Virus record (IMG/VR): IMGVR_UViG_3300044718_000018
Span: 1 to 50,582 of that record
Length of the DNA: 50,582 nucleotides
DNA from: a virus
Reading direction: 5' to 3' (one strand)
Each line of letters opens with the position of its first letter. Position 1 is the stretch's first letter. A program made the position numbers and the translations under genes. The notes under the pieces were generated by a model. That model ran no database searches, was not told where the DNA came from, and was given only the letters and a program-made list of their open reading frames with translations. Positions 14,262-22,414 of the stretch are shown in pieces.

Positions 14262-14296
14262 TTGACCTATACACCTAAAATGCACATACTATGCAC
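14262..14296 (+). promoter_or_regulatory. Promoter with three 11-bp-phased operator repeats
   Basis: TTGACC (14262-14267), 17 bases, CATACT (14285-14290) is a good sigma70 promoter; transcription would start at about 14297, next to the ATG at 14298. Repeats ATACAC (14269), ATGCAC (14280) and ATGCAC (14291) are spaced exactly 11 bases and cover spacer, -10 and start site. This suits cooperative binding by the ribbon-helix-helix protein encoded just downstream. Confidence 0.65.
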
Positions 14297-14297
14297 C

Positions 14298-14435
14298 ATG
14301 AAACGGGTTCCTTTTAACGCTAACGAAAAAGATGAGTCGCGGCTAGAAGATCTGACAAAGAAGCTTGGAATTACCGTGACCGCTGTTATTCGTGAAGCAA
14401 TTCGAGATATGCACAAGAAAGAGATAGGCAAATGA
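14298..14435 (+). CDS. Ribbon-helix-helix transcriptional regulator (45 aa)
   Basis: MKRVPFNANEKDESRLEDLT followed by KKLGITVTAVIREAIRDM fits the CopG/Arc-type fold: one beta strand then two helices, within the usual 43-50 residue length. ATG 14298 lies 7 bases after the -10 box, implying a leaderless message. The phased repeats over its promoter point to autoregulation. It is translationally coupled (ATGA) to the secreted PEGA protein, which it probably co-regulates. Confidence 0.7.
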   Translation: MKRVPFNANEKDESRLEDLTKKLGITVTAVIREAIRDMHKKEIGK

Positions 14436-15115
14436 AAGTTATACGTGCAGTGCTGCTCATTCTGTTCTCGTCTCTGAGTCTGGCTGCTCAAAACCTATAT
14501 TGCACCGGTGATACCTGCACGTCTTCTCTGCCGGATGGAAACGTTATTACATGCCGCCACTATCCAAATGGTGAGCTAGAATGCTTCGACTCTACAGCCG
14601 ATGTTAATTTTCAGGCATGGCGGAAGCGACAGATTGAATCATTCCGCAAGCCAGGCATGACTGACAAACAAGCTGAAGCGGCTTTTGAAGCAGCTATGAA
14701 CAAAGAGCCAGCATCCGTTCTCGCGGCACGCCATGAGTTATGCAATAAAGGCATCTTAAAAGCTGACCGCTGTGATTTCTCAGAAGATCACTCTCTGGGA
14801 TACAAAAAGCTTGAAACCCCGTCGCCTCGCTATTCTGAAGGAACGCCGGATGAATTAGCAGCAGCAGAGAAAGACGGGAAGGCGTCCAAATGCATCATCA
14901 ATATCTATCCAGACGGTGCCGATGTTTATCTGGACGATGTGAAGATCGGCGTTTCTCCGCTGCCACTTCTTACGCTGACTCAGCATGAAAAGCCGAGAGC
15001 ATTGCTTATCAAGATGACCGGCTACAAGGATGAATCTCTAGCAATCAACCCCGATGGGTCCATTAAATCTATCGGAGTTTCTCTAAAAAAACAGCAAATT
15101 GCAGACCACACCTAA
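14432..15115 (+). CDS. Exported protein with C-terminal PEGA domain (227 aa)
   Basis: Signal peptide MKVIRAVLLILFSSLSLAAQ, then a Cys-containing region (LYCTGDTCTSSLPDGNVITC), a helical part, and a PEGA-like beta domain (KCIINIYPDGADVYLDDVKI ... LLIKMTGYKDESLAI). PEGA domains occur in surface and periplasmic proteins and are thought to bind envelope partners. Coupled to the regulator gene. In a phage it may be lysogenic-conversion or envelope-modifying cargo; that is inference. Confidence 0.7.
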   Translation: MKVIRAVLLILFSSLSLAAQNLYCTGDTCTSSLPDGNVITCRHYPNGELECFDSTADVNFQAWRKRQIESFRKPGMTDKQAEAAFEAAMNKEPASVLAARHELCNKGILKADRCDFSEDHSLGYKKLETPSPRYSEGTPDELAAAEKDGKASKCIINIYPDGADVYLDDVKIGVSPLPLLTLTQHEKPRALLIKMTGYKDESLAINPDGSIKSIGVSLKKQQIADHT

Positions 15116-15123
15116 ACAATAAC

Positions 15124-15157
15124 GGCCAGCCCGGATGCTTCAACATCCGAACCGGCC
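15124..15157 (+). other. Stem-loop after the PEGA gene
   Basis: CGGATG (15132-15137) and CATCCG (15144-15149) form a 6-bp stem, extended by GGCC (15124-15127) and GGCC (15154-15157). No T run follows, so it is not a standard terminator; it may protect or punctuate the message before the lipoprotein gene. Confidence 0.4.
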
Positions 15158-15169
15158 TAACCGTAACTC

Positions 15170-15186
15170 GGGGTGATAAGGACCCC
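15170..15186 (+). promoter_or_regulatory. Hairpin presenting the ribosome site of the lipoprotein gene
   Basis: GGGGT (15170-15174) pairs with ACCCC (15182-15186); the 7-base loop GATAAGG contains the AAGG ribosome site for ATG 15192. Access to the site could be controlled by this fold. Confidence 0.35.
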
Positions 15187-15191
15187 AAATC

Positions 15192-15779
15192 ATGGCTAAA
15201 AATATTTTACTCGCTCTTGTCATTTCTTCCGCGCTGTTTCTTGGCTGCGGATCATCTACACTTTCACAACTCAATCCAATCAACCCACCAGCCGTTAGCG
15301 CGTCATCTCTGCCCGTTGGCTGCGATGCGACAGGAACCTGCGTTGGCACCGTGAACCACACCTGGGGGTATTGCCAGTACAGCGTCTATCAGACTGCTCA
15401 AACTTTTGTTCTTGCACTGGAAATCGGCATTTCTTCCACTCCAACAGACCCCAGCGATTCACTCTGCTATGTGCCGATGGCTACAGGTGGAATCATAAAA
15501 TCAATCAGCGGCAATACAAACTATGTGCCGTGGACTGCCAACCTGAGCAGCATGTTCCTTGACGTTCGCGCCTGCACAAATGTGGGCTGCACATGGCCAG
15601 CCGGACAAGAGCACATTGCCTCTCAGAAATATATGGTGAAAGGCGCGCCACAATCTTTGCCTCTATCTGGTTCATTCACAAATGGCATCAGCACAAATGG
15701 CTTCATGGTGGTTTTTAACGATGATCTTAATGTTAAGCCCACAACCATCAGCGTTGCTTTTGCTGGAACTTTTCAGTAG
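15192..15779 (+). CDS. Lipoprotein (195 aa)
   Basis: MAKNILLALVISSALFLGC is a lipoprotein signal with lipid attachment at Cys19 (box LFLGC). The mature part is Ser/Thr/Gly-rich with beta character and three more Cys pairs (SLPVGCDATGTCVGTVNHT, VRACTNVGCTW). No enzyme motif. Exposed on the cell envelope if expressed; a superinfection-exclusion role is possible but not shown. Confidence 0.7.
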   Translation: MAKNILLALVISSALFLGCGSSTLSQLNPINPPAVSASSLPVGCDATGTCVGTVNHTWGYCQYSVYQTAQTFVLALEIGISSTPTDPSDSLCYVPMATGGIIKSISGNTNYVPWTANLSSMFLDVRACTNVGCTWPAGQEHIASQKYMVKGAPQSLPLSGSFTNGISTNGFMVVFNDDLNVKPTTISVAFAGTFQ

Positions 15780-15790
15780 CATTCTCGACA

Positions 15791-15925
15791 ATGAAATGGC
15801 TGCTTATTCCCGCCGTGATTCTGTCTTATGGTGCAGCCTGTTCCGCATTTCTCAAGCTCCGCTTCGCTCTGATAAAAGACGAAGCGGAGAGGATTGAATC
15901 TCTCGCAAGGTTCGGTGGCAATTGA
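15791..15925 (+). CDS. Small membrane or lipoprotein-like peptide (44 aa)
   Basis: MKWLLIPAVILSYGAACSAF is a signal-like hydrophobic start with a weak lipobox (GAAC), followed by a charged helix (LIKDEAERIESLARFGGN). It lies 11 bases after the lipoprotein gene. Function unknown. Confidence 0.5.
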   Translation: MKWLLIPAVILSYGAACSAFLKLRFALIKDEAERIESLARFGGN

Positions 15926-15943
15926 CAAAAACAGGTATTAAAA

Positions 15944-16150
15944 ATGAAAGAAGCACCAAAGGACGGGGCAACCGTAACCAAATTTTCGGATGGCTCACTG
16001 CATGTGGTCTGCAATCAATGTGGTGCTGATTTATTTATGGTTGAAAGCGTGAGAGGCGCAATCTTCAATATTGGCCGCGTTTCAGATCATTACCACGATG
16101 TTCACGGTAGACCCTACCAGAATACAGCCATTATACCCCCTCAATCTTAA
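15944..16150 (+). CDS. Hypothetical Cys/His protein (68 aa)
   Basis: Begins MKEAPKDGATVTKFSDGSLH; contains VVCNQCGADLF and DHYHDVHGRPY, suggesting a CxxC...HxH zinc site. Its stop overlaps the stop of the convergent fibre gene by 4 bases. Function unknown. Confidence 0.6.
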   Translation: MKEAPKDGATVTKFSDGSLHVVCNQCGADLFMVESVRGAIFNIGRVSDHYHDVHGRPYQNTAIIPPQS

Positions 16151-17784
16151 TTCTCTCGCGTCAGCCAAGCATCACAGGCGTAAACCGATGTTCCGAACGT
16201 TCCTGACACATTCAGGTTAACCGCGCCTGAAGTTGGATGAATCGGGAATATTCCGTTGTCGTAGCCCGTAATGGTCGTTGAATTTAGGGCGATGGCTGCC
16301 AATGTTAAAGTTTTTGTTCCGCCCGCGTCTGTCCATGAAATCGTAGGCGTTGCTGTTGTCCCGGTGCCACTGGTGGTGGTTATACAAGATGCATGAGCGC
16401 TGTATGTTCCCGCAGAAATGTCCGTTCCAATCGTGCCAATCGCCGAATTTGTGATAGCTGCCGTTTGGCCAGTAAGGTGTTTTGGGGTGCCTGTTATAAC
16501 CTGAATGCACAGATCCGCGCAGGTGATTCCTTGCAGCGGCGTAGCAAGGGTTTTGGCGCTTAAGATCTGCGTAAGGCCGTCTTCAATGATGGTGCCAGAG
16601 CCTACTGGGAAAGTTACAACGCTTGTACCAGCTGCGGCTCCAGACTTAACCGTTGTGGTGCCAGAGGTTGAACCATTAAATACAAGCCCCGTACCTGGTA
16701 TTGGTGAATTGGTGGTTCCGCATGAAAAGCTATCAGAGCTTTGAGTGTAATTGAGATGATTTCCGGATGAGTCCTGGCAGTCTGGAATCGTTTTATAGGT
16801 GACCACGTTTGCAGCCGTGGCCACACCAACTTGATGAGCTGCTACACCCACCGGATAACTTACTCCATTGAGTGAACCAACCCATACGGGCTGTGCAGTG
16901 CCGCCCGCATCAAACATGAAAAACTGCATAGTGCAGGACAATGCCGCGCCGGGAATGGTAGTCCATCCGCCAACGTTTGCTGGGGGAACGAAGGTGCGTC
17001 CACCGGTGGCATCCTGACAAACCTCTATTGCCAAGGGCTCACCCGCAACGGCGTTAGAAAGCGTTGAACTGGTAACGTTGGCCGTCAAGGTGATCTTGAA
17101 CGCTGAAGAGACAGAAGCGTCAAAAGTGGGAGTGGCAGAAAAGGTAACTGTGGTCATTCCGCCGATGCGGCAATCCGTGCGCGAAGTCCCGGCATTATCA
17201 GAGCAGGTGATTCCAGCGGTGACGTTGAAGGCAGTTCGCTGTGTAAGCCCCGTACCGCCGCTGAAAATCTGTTGAAGGATGCTTGATGGAATATTTGAGC
17301 CTGTCACGGTCCCCGTGGCTGCCACGTTACCAGTAACACTCAGATTGCCAGTGACAGAGTTTCCGGTGAGCGGAGCCGGACTGCCCAGATTCAGAGGCGC
17401 GTAGTTATCAAAATTGAACGTTGCTCCTGTGAAAGAAACGGTCGTATAGCGCAGCACTTCCAAGCCTGAGGACGAATCTTTCACGGTGACGCGATAATAG
17501 ATGCCGCTGGGCAAGGTGGCTGAGGGATTCGGCACGGTAAAGCCGGTAATGACTCCTGCAGTTACAGGAGAGCAGTATCCCCGCTTGAGCGCCTGGCCGC
17601 CGCCGCCGATGGATACTGAAATGGGCTGATCGCTCTGGTCAGTGATGAGAAAGCACACCTGCCCCGCTGCCAGTTTGGTTCCGTTGATGTCAGTGATGTT
17701 TGAGCCTGAAACCGTGGTCAAATTCTGGCCGCGCGCGCCGATAGACAGACACACGAATGCGACGAATACTAGAAGTTTTTTCAA
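16147..17784 (-). CDS. Probable tail fibre or surface protein with signal-like N-terminus
   Basis: 545 residues, 18 bases after the tail-tip gene on the same strand, so probably the last tail gene. The N-terminus (MKKLLVFVAFVCLSIGARGQ) looks like a Sec signal peptide, unusual for a virion protein. The body is Gly/Thr/Ser/Val-rich with tandem beta repeats (NSVTGNLSVTGNVAATGTVT), typical of trimeric fibres, and scattered Cys. Receptor binding is the likely role. Alternatively it is an exported phage-encoded surface protein. Confidence 0.6.
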   Translation of the reverse strand: MKKLLVFVAFVCLSIGARGQNLTTVSGSNITDINGTKLAAGQVCFLITDQSDQPISVSIGGGGQALKRGYCSPVTAGVITGFTVPNPSATLPSGIYYRVTVKDSSSGLEVLRYTTVSFTGATFNFDNYAPLNLGSPAPLTGNSVTGNLSVTGNVAATGTVTGSNIPSSILQQIFSGGTGLTQRTAFNVTAGITCSDNAGTSRTDCRIGGMTTVTFSATPTFDASVSSAFKITLTANVTSSTLSNAVAGEPLAIEVCQDATGGRTFVPPANVGGWTTIPGAALSCTMQFFMFDAGGTAQPVWVGSLNGVSYPVGVAAHQVGVATAANVVTYKTIPDCQDSSGNHLNYTQSSDSFSCGTTNSPIPGTGLVFNGSTSGTTTVKSGAAAGTSVVTFPVGSGTIIEDGLTQILSAKTLATPLQGITCADLCIQVITGTPKHLTGQTAAITNSAIGTIGTDISAGTYSAHASCITTTSGTGTTATPTISWTDAGGTKTLTLAAIALNSTTITGYDNGIFPIHPTSGAVNLNVSGTFGTSVYACDAWLTREN

Positions 17785-17802
17785 TGTTTTCTCCCTGAAA
17801 AA

Positions 17803-20694
17803 TTACATGCCCGGCAGCGGACGCCCCGGAGCGCCTGAGCCGCCACCTACGCCGCCGCCCTGACCGCCGCCGGTGCCACCTGTACCACTGGAATTGACTG
17901 TGGTAACGATGCTTAAGCGCATCTGGCCGCGACCCACAGCTTGAACGTAATTGTTGTATTGCAACCAAGCACGGTGAGTGCTTTGGTCAAAGTCATACGA
18001 AACCCAATAGGTAGTTGAAACTTGCGGGGCGGCGCCAGTCTCTTCAACTACCGTGATGGTCTGCGCTGGAATCGTGCGCGTGGTCTGATCCCTTTTCCAT
18101 GCGGTGTATGAAGCTCCCACCGAAGCGCCATAAACCCGGATGCTATCCGCCGAACCTGATACAAAGACTGAATCCACGGTGGCATTGTTCGCCGGCGGAT
18201 CGCCGATGTTTCCAAAGGTCCCATTGAATCCGAAGCTGTACGGCGTGGCATTGGCTAAAGATTGTTCCATCAGCCCAAAAGTATTAAAACTTGTGAACTT
18301 GAAAGAGATGGTGGTTCCTACCAAAGTAGGATCAGCTTCCCAGACGAAAACGCCGTCGTCCAAACGAAGGAATTGAGCGCCGATGTTATGAGTGGTAATC
18401 GGCGCGCCAAAAACGCCTCTGCGCAACCGAGTTCCCAGGTTGTAATGAAAAGAACTAGTCAGGCTGGCTGTCTGGAAGCTGACTAATTCTCCATCAACAA
18501 AGCAGATGGTTCTAAAGTTGTCCGCGTCGGCTGCCAGGCCGCCCGCCAGGGTGCCCAGAGATTGAGTAACGTCTACTGCCAACGTGTGAGTGGTATCAGG
18601 GTCAGCGGAAGAGACAAGCTGCGCTGTAAGCGCTCCCATACGCGAAGGGCCGTATATTGTGCCAACCTTCACATAGTTGGTTCCGTCCGGAGAAACCCAA
18701 ACCGAGCAACCGCCCCAGTCCGCATTGACGGCCACGCCGCCCGAGGTGTAAGCGCCTGAGCCCACGGAATTATTCAGCGTAAAGTTGCTGGAATCTACCG
18801 CTGTAACCGTCCAGTTACCGTTTGCCGCGGTATTCCCGCCAACCGCGGCAATCGTCACTTTTTGGCCGTTCTTATAGCCGTGGCCTGCCGCCGTGATCTG
18901 GATAGGCGTGGCATTGGAAGCCGCCGTAATGGCCACGGTGGGCCCGCATGCGCCAATCCATACCTCATAGTTGCCAGTGAGTGAGAGCCGATCATTCGCC
19001 TCAAAGATAACGGGCGTTGAAATAGAGCCCGGATCAGAATTGGCTTGGGTGACGAATCCAGCGCCTGTCTGATGCGGGTAAAGCGTCGGGGTAGCAGTGC
19101 CCCACGGGAAATCTTCCGCATCAATTTCAATCTGTCCGGAATCGTCTTCGCGCATGGCTGTGATGCGCACCGGCTTTTTGTTGTAGCCCAGTTCTGGAAT
19201 GGTCAGCGTTACCAGGTCCATCGGCTCAAGCAGGTTAAATTGCCAGCCCAGAGTGAACGTGTAGGTTGCCCTGATTTCAACATTGCGCTTGCGAATGAGG
19301 TTGGCCGCGAATTTTGCCACTGCGGCAGTGGTGATCTGATGCGCCGTTATGGGGTCGGCTTTTCTCAGCCCATATTGCGCAATCATGGCATCATCTTTAT
19401 CTTCGGCAATGTCCGGGTTGTAATCGAGCGCGCGATTAGAGAACTCAATACTCACATCGTTCATTACGTCTGCCACGGATGGCCGCTTAATCAACACCTG
19501 GGTTAGCAGATCAGAGGTGGTCAGATCATAAATGGGCGTGGTATTGGGAATGAATGTTGCGCCGTTGCCCACGGCAGTTGTGTCCGCATAAGGAATGATC
19601 TTTAGAACGCCTTCACTCCACACTGCCGCCGCATTGGTAACGTCAAGAATGCTCTGTATCCATGCACTCGCGGCTTGCTGAGAATCAAGCACGGGCGACA
19701 TAAACAGCCCGTTTGCTGTACAGAAGTTGCGGTATTGCGTGAGGTCGCCGGGAGTGATTACGCCACCCATGGCATAGAACGGATTGGCCAGCAGATCAGC
19801 AACTATGGCCGATGGTTCCGCGTCGGTAATTCCGGCGCCAAACGGAAGCAATCCTAAAACTTCAAAGCTAAGATTTGGTAGCGTGCCTGATTCGCCTAAA
19901 TCCATCGCAGAAGCGGCAACGTAAGCTATTCCGTTATAGCCAAGATCCTGACCGGGATGCGCCGAGGTGAGATAAGACCATGGCGTCTGTGGACGTGAGC
20001 CAGTAAAGAGCGTCAGGCTCAATTTGCTTACCGGATCGCCGTTAGAGTTGGAATCAGGAACGGAATAAACGTAACTTATCGTCATCTGCTTTCCGGCATC
20101 AGCAGCAGAGAAAGTAAACGTTGCGCCCGATTGTGTATACTGCCCCGCGCCGGGAGAGCTTCCAACCAGCGCCATGCGGGTTTGCTGATTGCCGATGAAG
20201 CTTTTTGAGCCGTCAGAGCCAAAATCATTCTGACTGAAACTGAAAGCGTCCAGCCGTCCAATGCCGGTATGCAACTTGAAGATTCCCGTACCCGGTGGCG
20301 CAATGGTGGTCGAGCCCCCCGGACCAGGCACGGTAAATGTCTGCGTAGTGGAAATGAGCGTCAGTTTGCCCTTGGTGTCCCACACGTTGCCGATGTTGAC
20401 GATTTGCCCAACACACAGGCCCATGGCCACAGCAGTCTGATAGGTGTACGTGGTGTTTGAGATGGCATTGCCGCCGCCCGAGCCCAAGCCCTTGCCGCCC
20501 ACTTTGGTTGTGCTGGTGTGCGGGATGGAGGTGAAATCACCAGCCCAGAGCAGCCGCGCAGCAATGCGGAACTGGCCATAGCCAATAGGCATTCCTTGAC
20601 CATACGAGCTGGTCTGAACATTCAGCGCCTTTAAAATATTGGGAGTTGAGGCGAGAGCATTCTTGCCCCCGCCTTTCCCGCCAGTCATTCCCAT
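17803..20694 (-). CDS. Large tail-tip (host-specificity) protein, 963 aa
   Basis: Position after NlpC/P60 and two small genes, and size, match the GTA/lambda J-like central tail-tip protein. N-terminal tail-assembly part (IGYGQFRIAARLLWAGDF), a beta module at residues 175-210, a phage-tail-3-like region around residues 280-560 (SAIVADLLANPFYAMG ... FANLIRKRNVEIRATYTFTL), then a beta domain of the FCCH-like kind (TAAGHGYKNGQKVTIAAVGG, ~590-660). The end is Gly-rich (GTGGTGGGQGGGVGGG). It should form the distal tail tube and contact the host surface. Confidence 0.75.
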   Translation of the reverse strand: MGMTGGKGGGKNALASTPNILKALNVQTSSYGQGMPIGYGQFRIAARLLWAGDFTSIPHTSTTKVGGKGLGSGGGNAISNTTYTYQTAVAMGLCVGQIVNIGNVWDTKGKLTLISTTQTFTVPGPGGSTTIAPPGTGIFKLHTGIGRLDAFSFSQNDFGSDGSKSFIGNQQTRMALVGSSPGAGQYTQSGATFTFSAADAGKQMTISYVYSVPDSNSNGDPVSKLSLTLFTGSRPQTPWSYLTSAHPGQDLGYNGIAYVAASAMDLGESGTLPNLSFEVLGLLPFGAGITDAEPSAIVADLLANPFYAMGGVITPGDLTQYRNFCTANGLFMSPVLDSQQAASAWIQSILDVTNAAAVWSEGVLKIIPYADTTAVGNGATFIPNTTPIYDLTTSDLLTQVLIKRPSVADVMNDVSIEFSNRALDYNPDIAEDKDDAMIAQYGLRKADPITAHQITTAAVAKFAANLIRKRNVEIRATYTFTLGWQFNLLEPMDLVTLTIPELGYNKKPVRITAMREDDSGQIEIDAEDFPWGTATPTLYPHQTGAGFVTQANSDPGSISTPVIFEANDRLSLTGNYEVWIGACGPTVAITAASNATPIQITAAGHGYKNGQKVTIAAVGGNTAANGNWTVTAVDSSNFTLNNSVGSGAYTSGGVAVNADWGGCSVWVSPDGTNYVKVGTIYGPSRMGALTAQLVSSADPDTTHTLAVDVTQSLGTLAGGLAADADNFRTICFVDGELVSFQTASLTSSFHYNLGTRLRRGVFGAPITTHNIGAQFLRLDDGVFVWEADPTLVGTTISFKFTSFNTFGLMEQSLANATPYSFGFNGTFGNIGDPPANNATVDSVFVSGSADSIRVYGASVGASYTAWKRDQTTRTIPAQTITVVEETGAAPQVSTTYWVSYDFDQSTHRAWLQYNNYVQAVGRGQMRLSIVTTVNSSGTGGTGGGQGGGVGGGSGAPGRPLPGM

Positions 20695-20937
20695 TTATTT
20701 CAGGTAATCCTTTACGGTTGAATCCGCCGGCCACTCCCAATAAGACGGAGCGCCAGACCTGGATTTGTGAGAGAACGTGTTCAGAACATCATCCACCTTC
20801 ACAATCACGGCGGGTGCGTATGGGCTGTGCAGATCGGCTTGCGGGGAATCGCCTACCACTTCCGCTGTAATGGTGCGATTGGGCAATATGATGTTTACAG
20901 TGTCGCCTGCTTCTGGTTTGCGAACCTCGCTCATCAT
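20695..20937 (-). CDS. Small tail-region protein (80 aa)
   Basis: Directly abuts the genes on both sides. MMSEVRKPEAGDTVNIILPN starts a small beta domain (ITAEVVGDSPQADLHSPYAP) ending WPADSTVKDYLK. Function unknown; tail assembly by position. Confidence 0.6.
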   Translation of the reverse strand: MMSEVRKPEAGDTVNIILPNRTITAEVVGDSPQADLHSPYAPAVIVKVDDVLNTFSHKSRSGAPSYWEWPADSTVKDYLK

Positions 20938-21123
20938 TTATCCTTCCTTTTCCTGTTTCTTACCTGCTGGTTTGGAATTGGGCATGGTGGCGACCTGAGT
21001 TGCAAGTTCGCGCATCATTTCCGACATTTCCATGAATGCCTTGGCCCAGCCAAAACCTTGATTGGCATGGACTTCAGACATCTCTTTTTCGAACTGGTCG
21101 ATTCTGTTAAGCAGTTGTTCCAC
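20938..21123 (-). CDS. Small coiled-coil protein (61 aa)
   Basis: Mostly one charged helix (MEQLLNRIDQFEKEMSEVHA, FMEMSEMMRELATQVATM) with a Lys-rich end. Its start overlaps the end of the NlpC/P60 gene by 17 bases. Unknown function. Confidence 0.55.
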   Translation of the reverse strand: MEQLLNRIDQFEKEMSEVHANQGFGWAKAFMEMSEMMRELATQVATMPNSKPAGKKQEKEG

Positions 21124-21550
21124 TTTTCACCTCAAAAAATTTCATTTCCCTGCCAATCAATTCGCCGTCTCGGAGCGCGTCGCCCAGCAGAACTCCGTGC
21201 GGGATGTAGCTGTGAATAATGATTGGCCAGTCCACCACGATTGCGCCGTGAGAAAATGCGCGCCCGAATTTGAAGACAATGAAATCACCGGGCAGTGGCG
21301 ATTCTGTTTTCTCAACACAAAAAGGTTCAATCGTCTGAAGATACTTTTCTTCAGAATGGTGCAGGTGCCATTGCATGGAATAATCCGGCGGCACGAAATC
21401 AGCCGGAAGAATGCCGCACTCCTGATACACGGCCAGCGGAAACATGGCGCAATCCACGCCACAGCCTTTTACTTTGCCCATGTGGTGGTAGGGCGTGCGC
21501 AACCACTCTTTTGCTGCCTTGACCACTTGCGCGCGCTTATCGGCTGTCAG
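21107..21550 (-). CDS. NlpC/P60 tail-assembly protein (lambda K-like), CTG start proposed
   Basis: The catalytic triad region is visible: KGCGVDCAMFPL (Cys34 by CTG numbering), FSHGAIVVDW (His) and a following HSY. Such proteins are cysteine peptidases at the tail tip that cut peptidoglycan during infection. GTG 21526 is possible but has no ribosome site and drops eight residues that align with the usual N-terminus (ADKRAQVVKAAKEWLRTPYH). CTG 21550 has GGAG eight bases upstream and overlaps the DUF2163 stop as CTGA. 147 residues from CTG. Confidence 0.75.
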   Translation of the reverse strand: MTADKRAQVVKAAKEWLRTPYHHMGKVKGCGVDCAMFPLAVYQECGILPADFVPPDYSMQWHLHHSEEKYLQTIEPFCVEKTESPLPGDFIVFKFGRAFSHGAIVVDWPIIIHSYIPHGVLLGDALRDGELIGREMKFFEVKSGTTA

Positions 21551-22413
21551 ATTGCCGTCTCCGGAACAGGTATGTACGGGAAGCCCTCAAAGTTCACCAG
21601 ATTGGAAAACTTGTTCGTGCAGGTGGCCTGTGTTTTGTCGCAACCTGGATAAGCCGTGAACAAGTCGCCAGCACTGGGTGTGAACGGCAGCGGAGAATTG
21701 AAAGTGAACTGCTGCCCCAGATATTGCTTGACGGCTTTTACCAGTCCGGCATTTGCGCCGGTGGTAAAAACAAGCTGGCCGTTATCGTAATAGTCATCGG
21801 CTTTGGCAGAGAGTGAAATCAGTTTGTTGACCGTGCTTCCAGCTTGTACCGTGTTCGCTTCCGCGAAAGCTGCTTTGCTCAATCTACAGCGCGCATCAAA
21901 GAGAGTGTTTGTGCAGCCCGGCTGAAGAATGATTTGCGGCAACTGCATCGTCAGAAGTTCAGTACCGGAGTTCACTGTGATCTTGGCATAGCTCCTGCTC
22001 AATTCATCCACTGGCCCGACGAAGCCAGAGAAGCGGATCACCGTACCGATCTGCACGCCGGTTGCATCCATGAAGAGCCGCTCAACCTTGAAGGCAGCGC
22101 CATCAAATAGCCCAAGCCCGATGGCCTGAAGTATGGGAACGCCGTTCAGAAGATCAGAGAGGCTGGCCAGAATCGTAACTTCAATGGTGGAAACATCCAT
22201 ACCGATCTGCTCTTCAATGGCAGTGCGTGAGATGTCCGGAGGCCCGGTCAGGAACTTATTGCCCAGCACGGTAAGCGTAGTGTCCCATGTGGTGTATCTG
22301 AGCACCGTTCCGCCAACCAGAGTGATGGTGTAAAGGTCAGCCATGCGGAACTCAGTATTGTTGGCGAGGAACGTGATCAGGTTGTTGCCGCCGATGTTGG
22401 TGGGGGTCTTCAA
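21547..22413 (-). CDS. DUF2163 / BR0599-type tail protein (288 aa)
   Basis: The middle region (FSGFVGPVDELSRSYAKITV) and the C-terminal pattern (LVFTTGANAGLVKAVKQYLG ... LPFTPSAGDLFTAYPGCDKT ... NFEGFPYIPVPE) are diagnostic of the GTA hub-type protein family. It lies between DUF2460 and NlpC/P60 as in gene transfer agents and many siphophages. Forms part of the distal tail hub. Confidence 0.85.
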   Translation of the reverse strand: MKTPTNIGGNNLITFLANNTEFRMADLYTITLVGGTVLRYTTWDTTLTVLGNKFLTGPPDISRTAIEEQIGMDVSTIEVTILASLSDLLNGVPILQAIGLGLFDGAAFKVERLFMDATGVQIGTVIRFSGFVGPVDELSRSYAKITVNSGTELLTMQLPQIILQPGCTNTLFDARCRLSKAAFAEANTVQAGSTVNKLISLSAKADDYYDNGQLVFTTGANAGLVKAVKQYLGQQFTFNSPLPFTPSAGDLFTAYPGCDKTQATCTNKFSNLVNFEGFPYIPVPETAI

Positions 22414-22414
22414 T

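Noticed and set aside
19045-19506. 153-codon plus-strand ORF opposite the tail-tip gene
   Set aside because: Antisense to a well-supported structural gene; no domain recognised.
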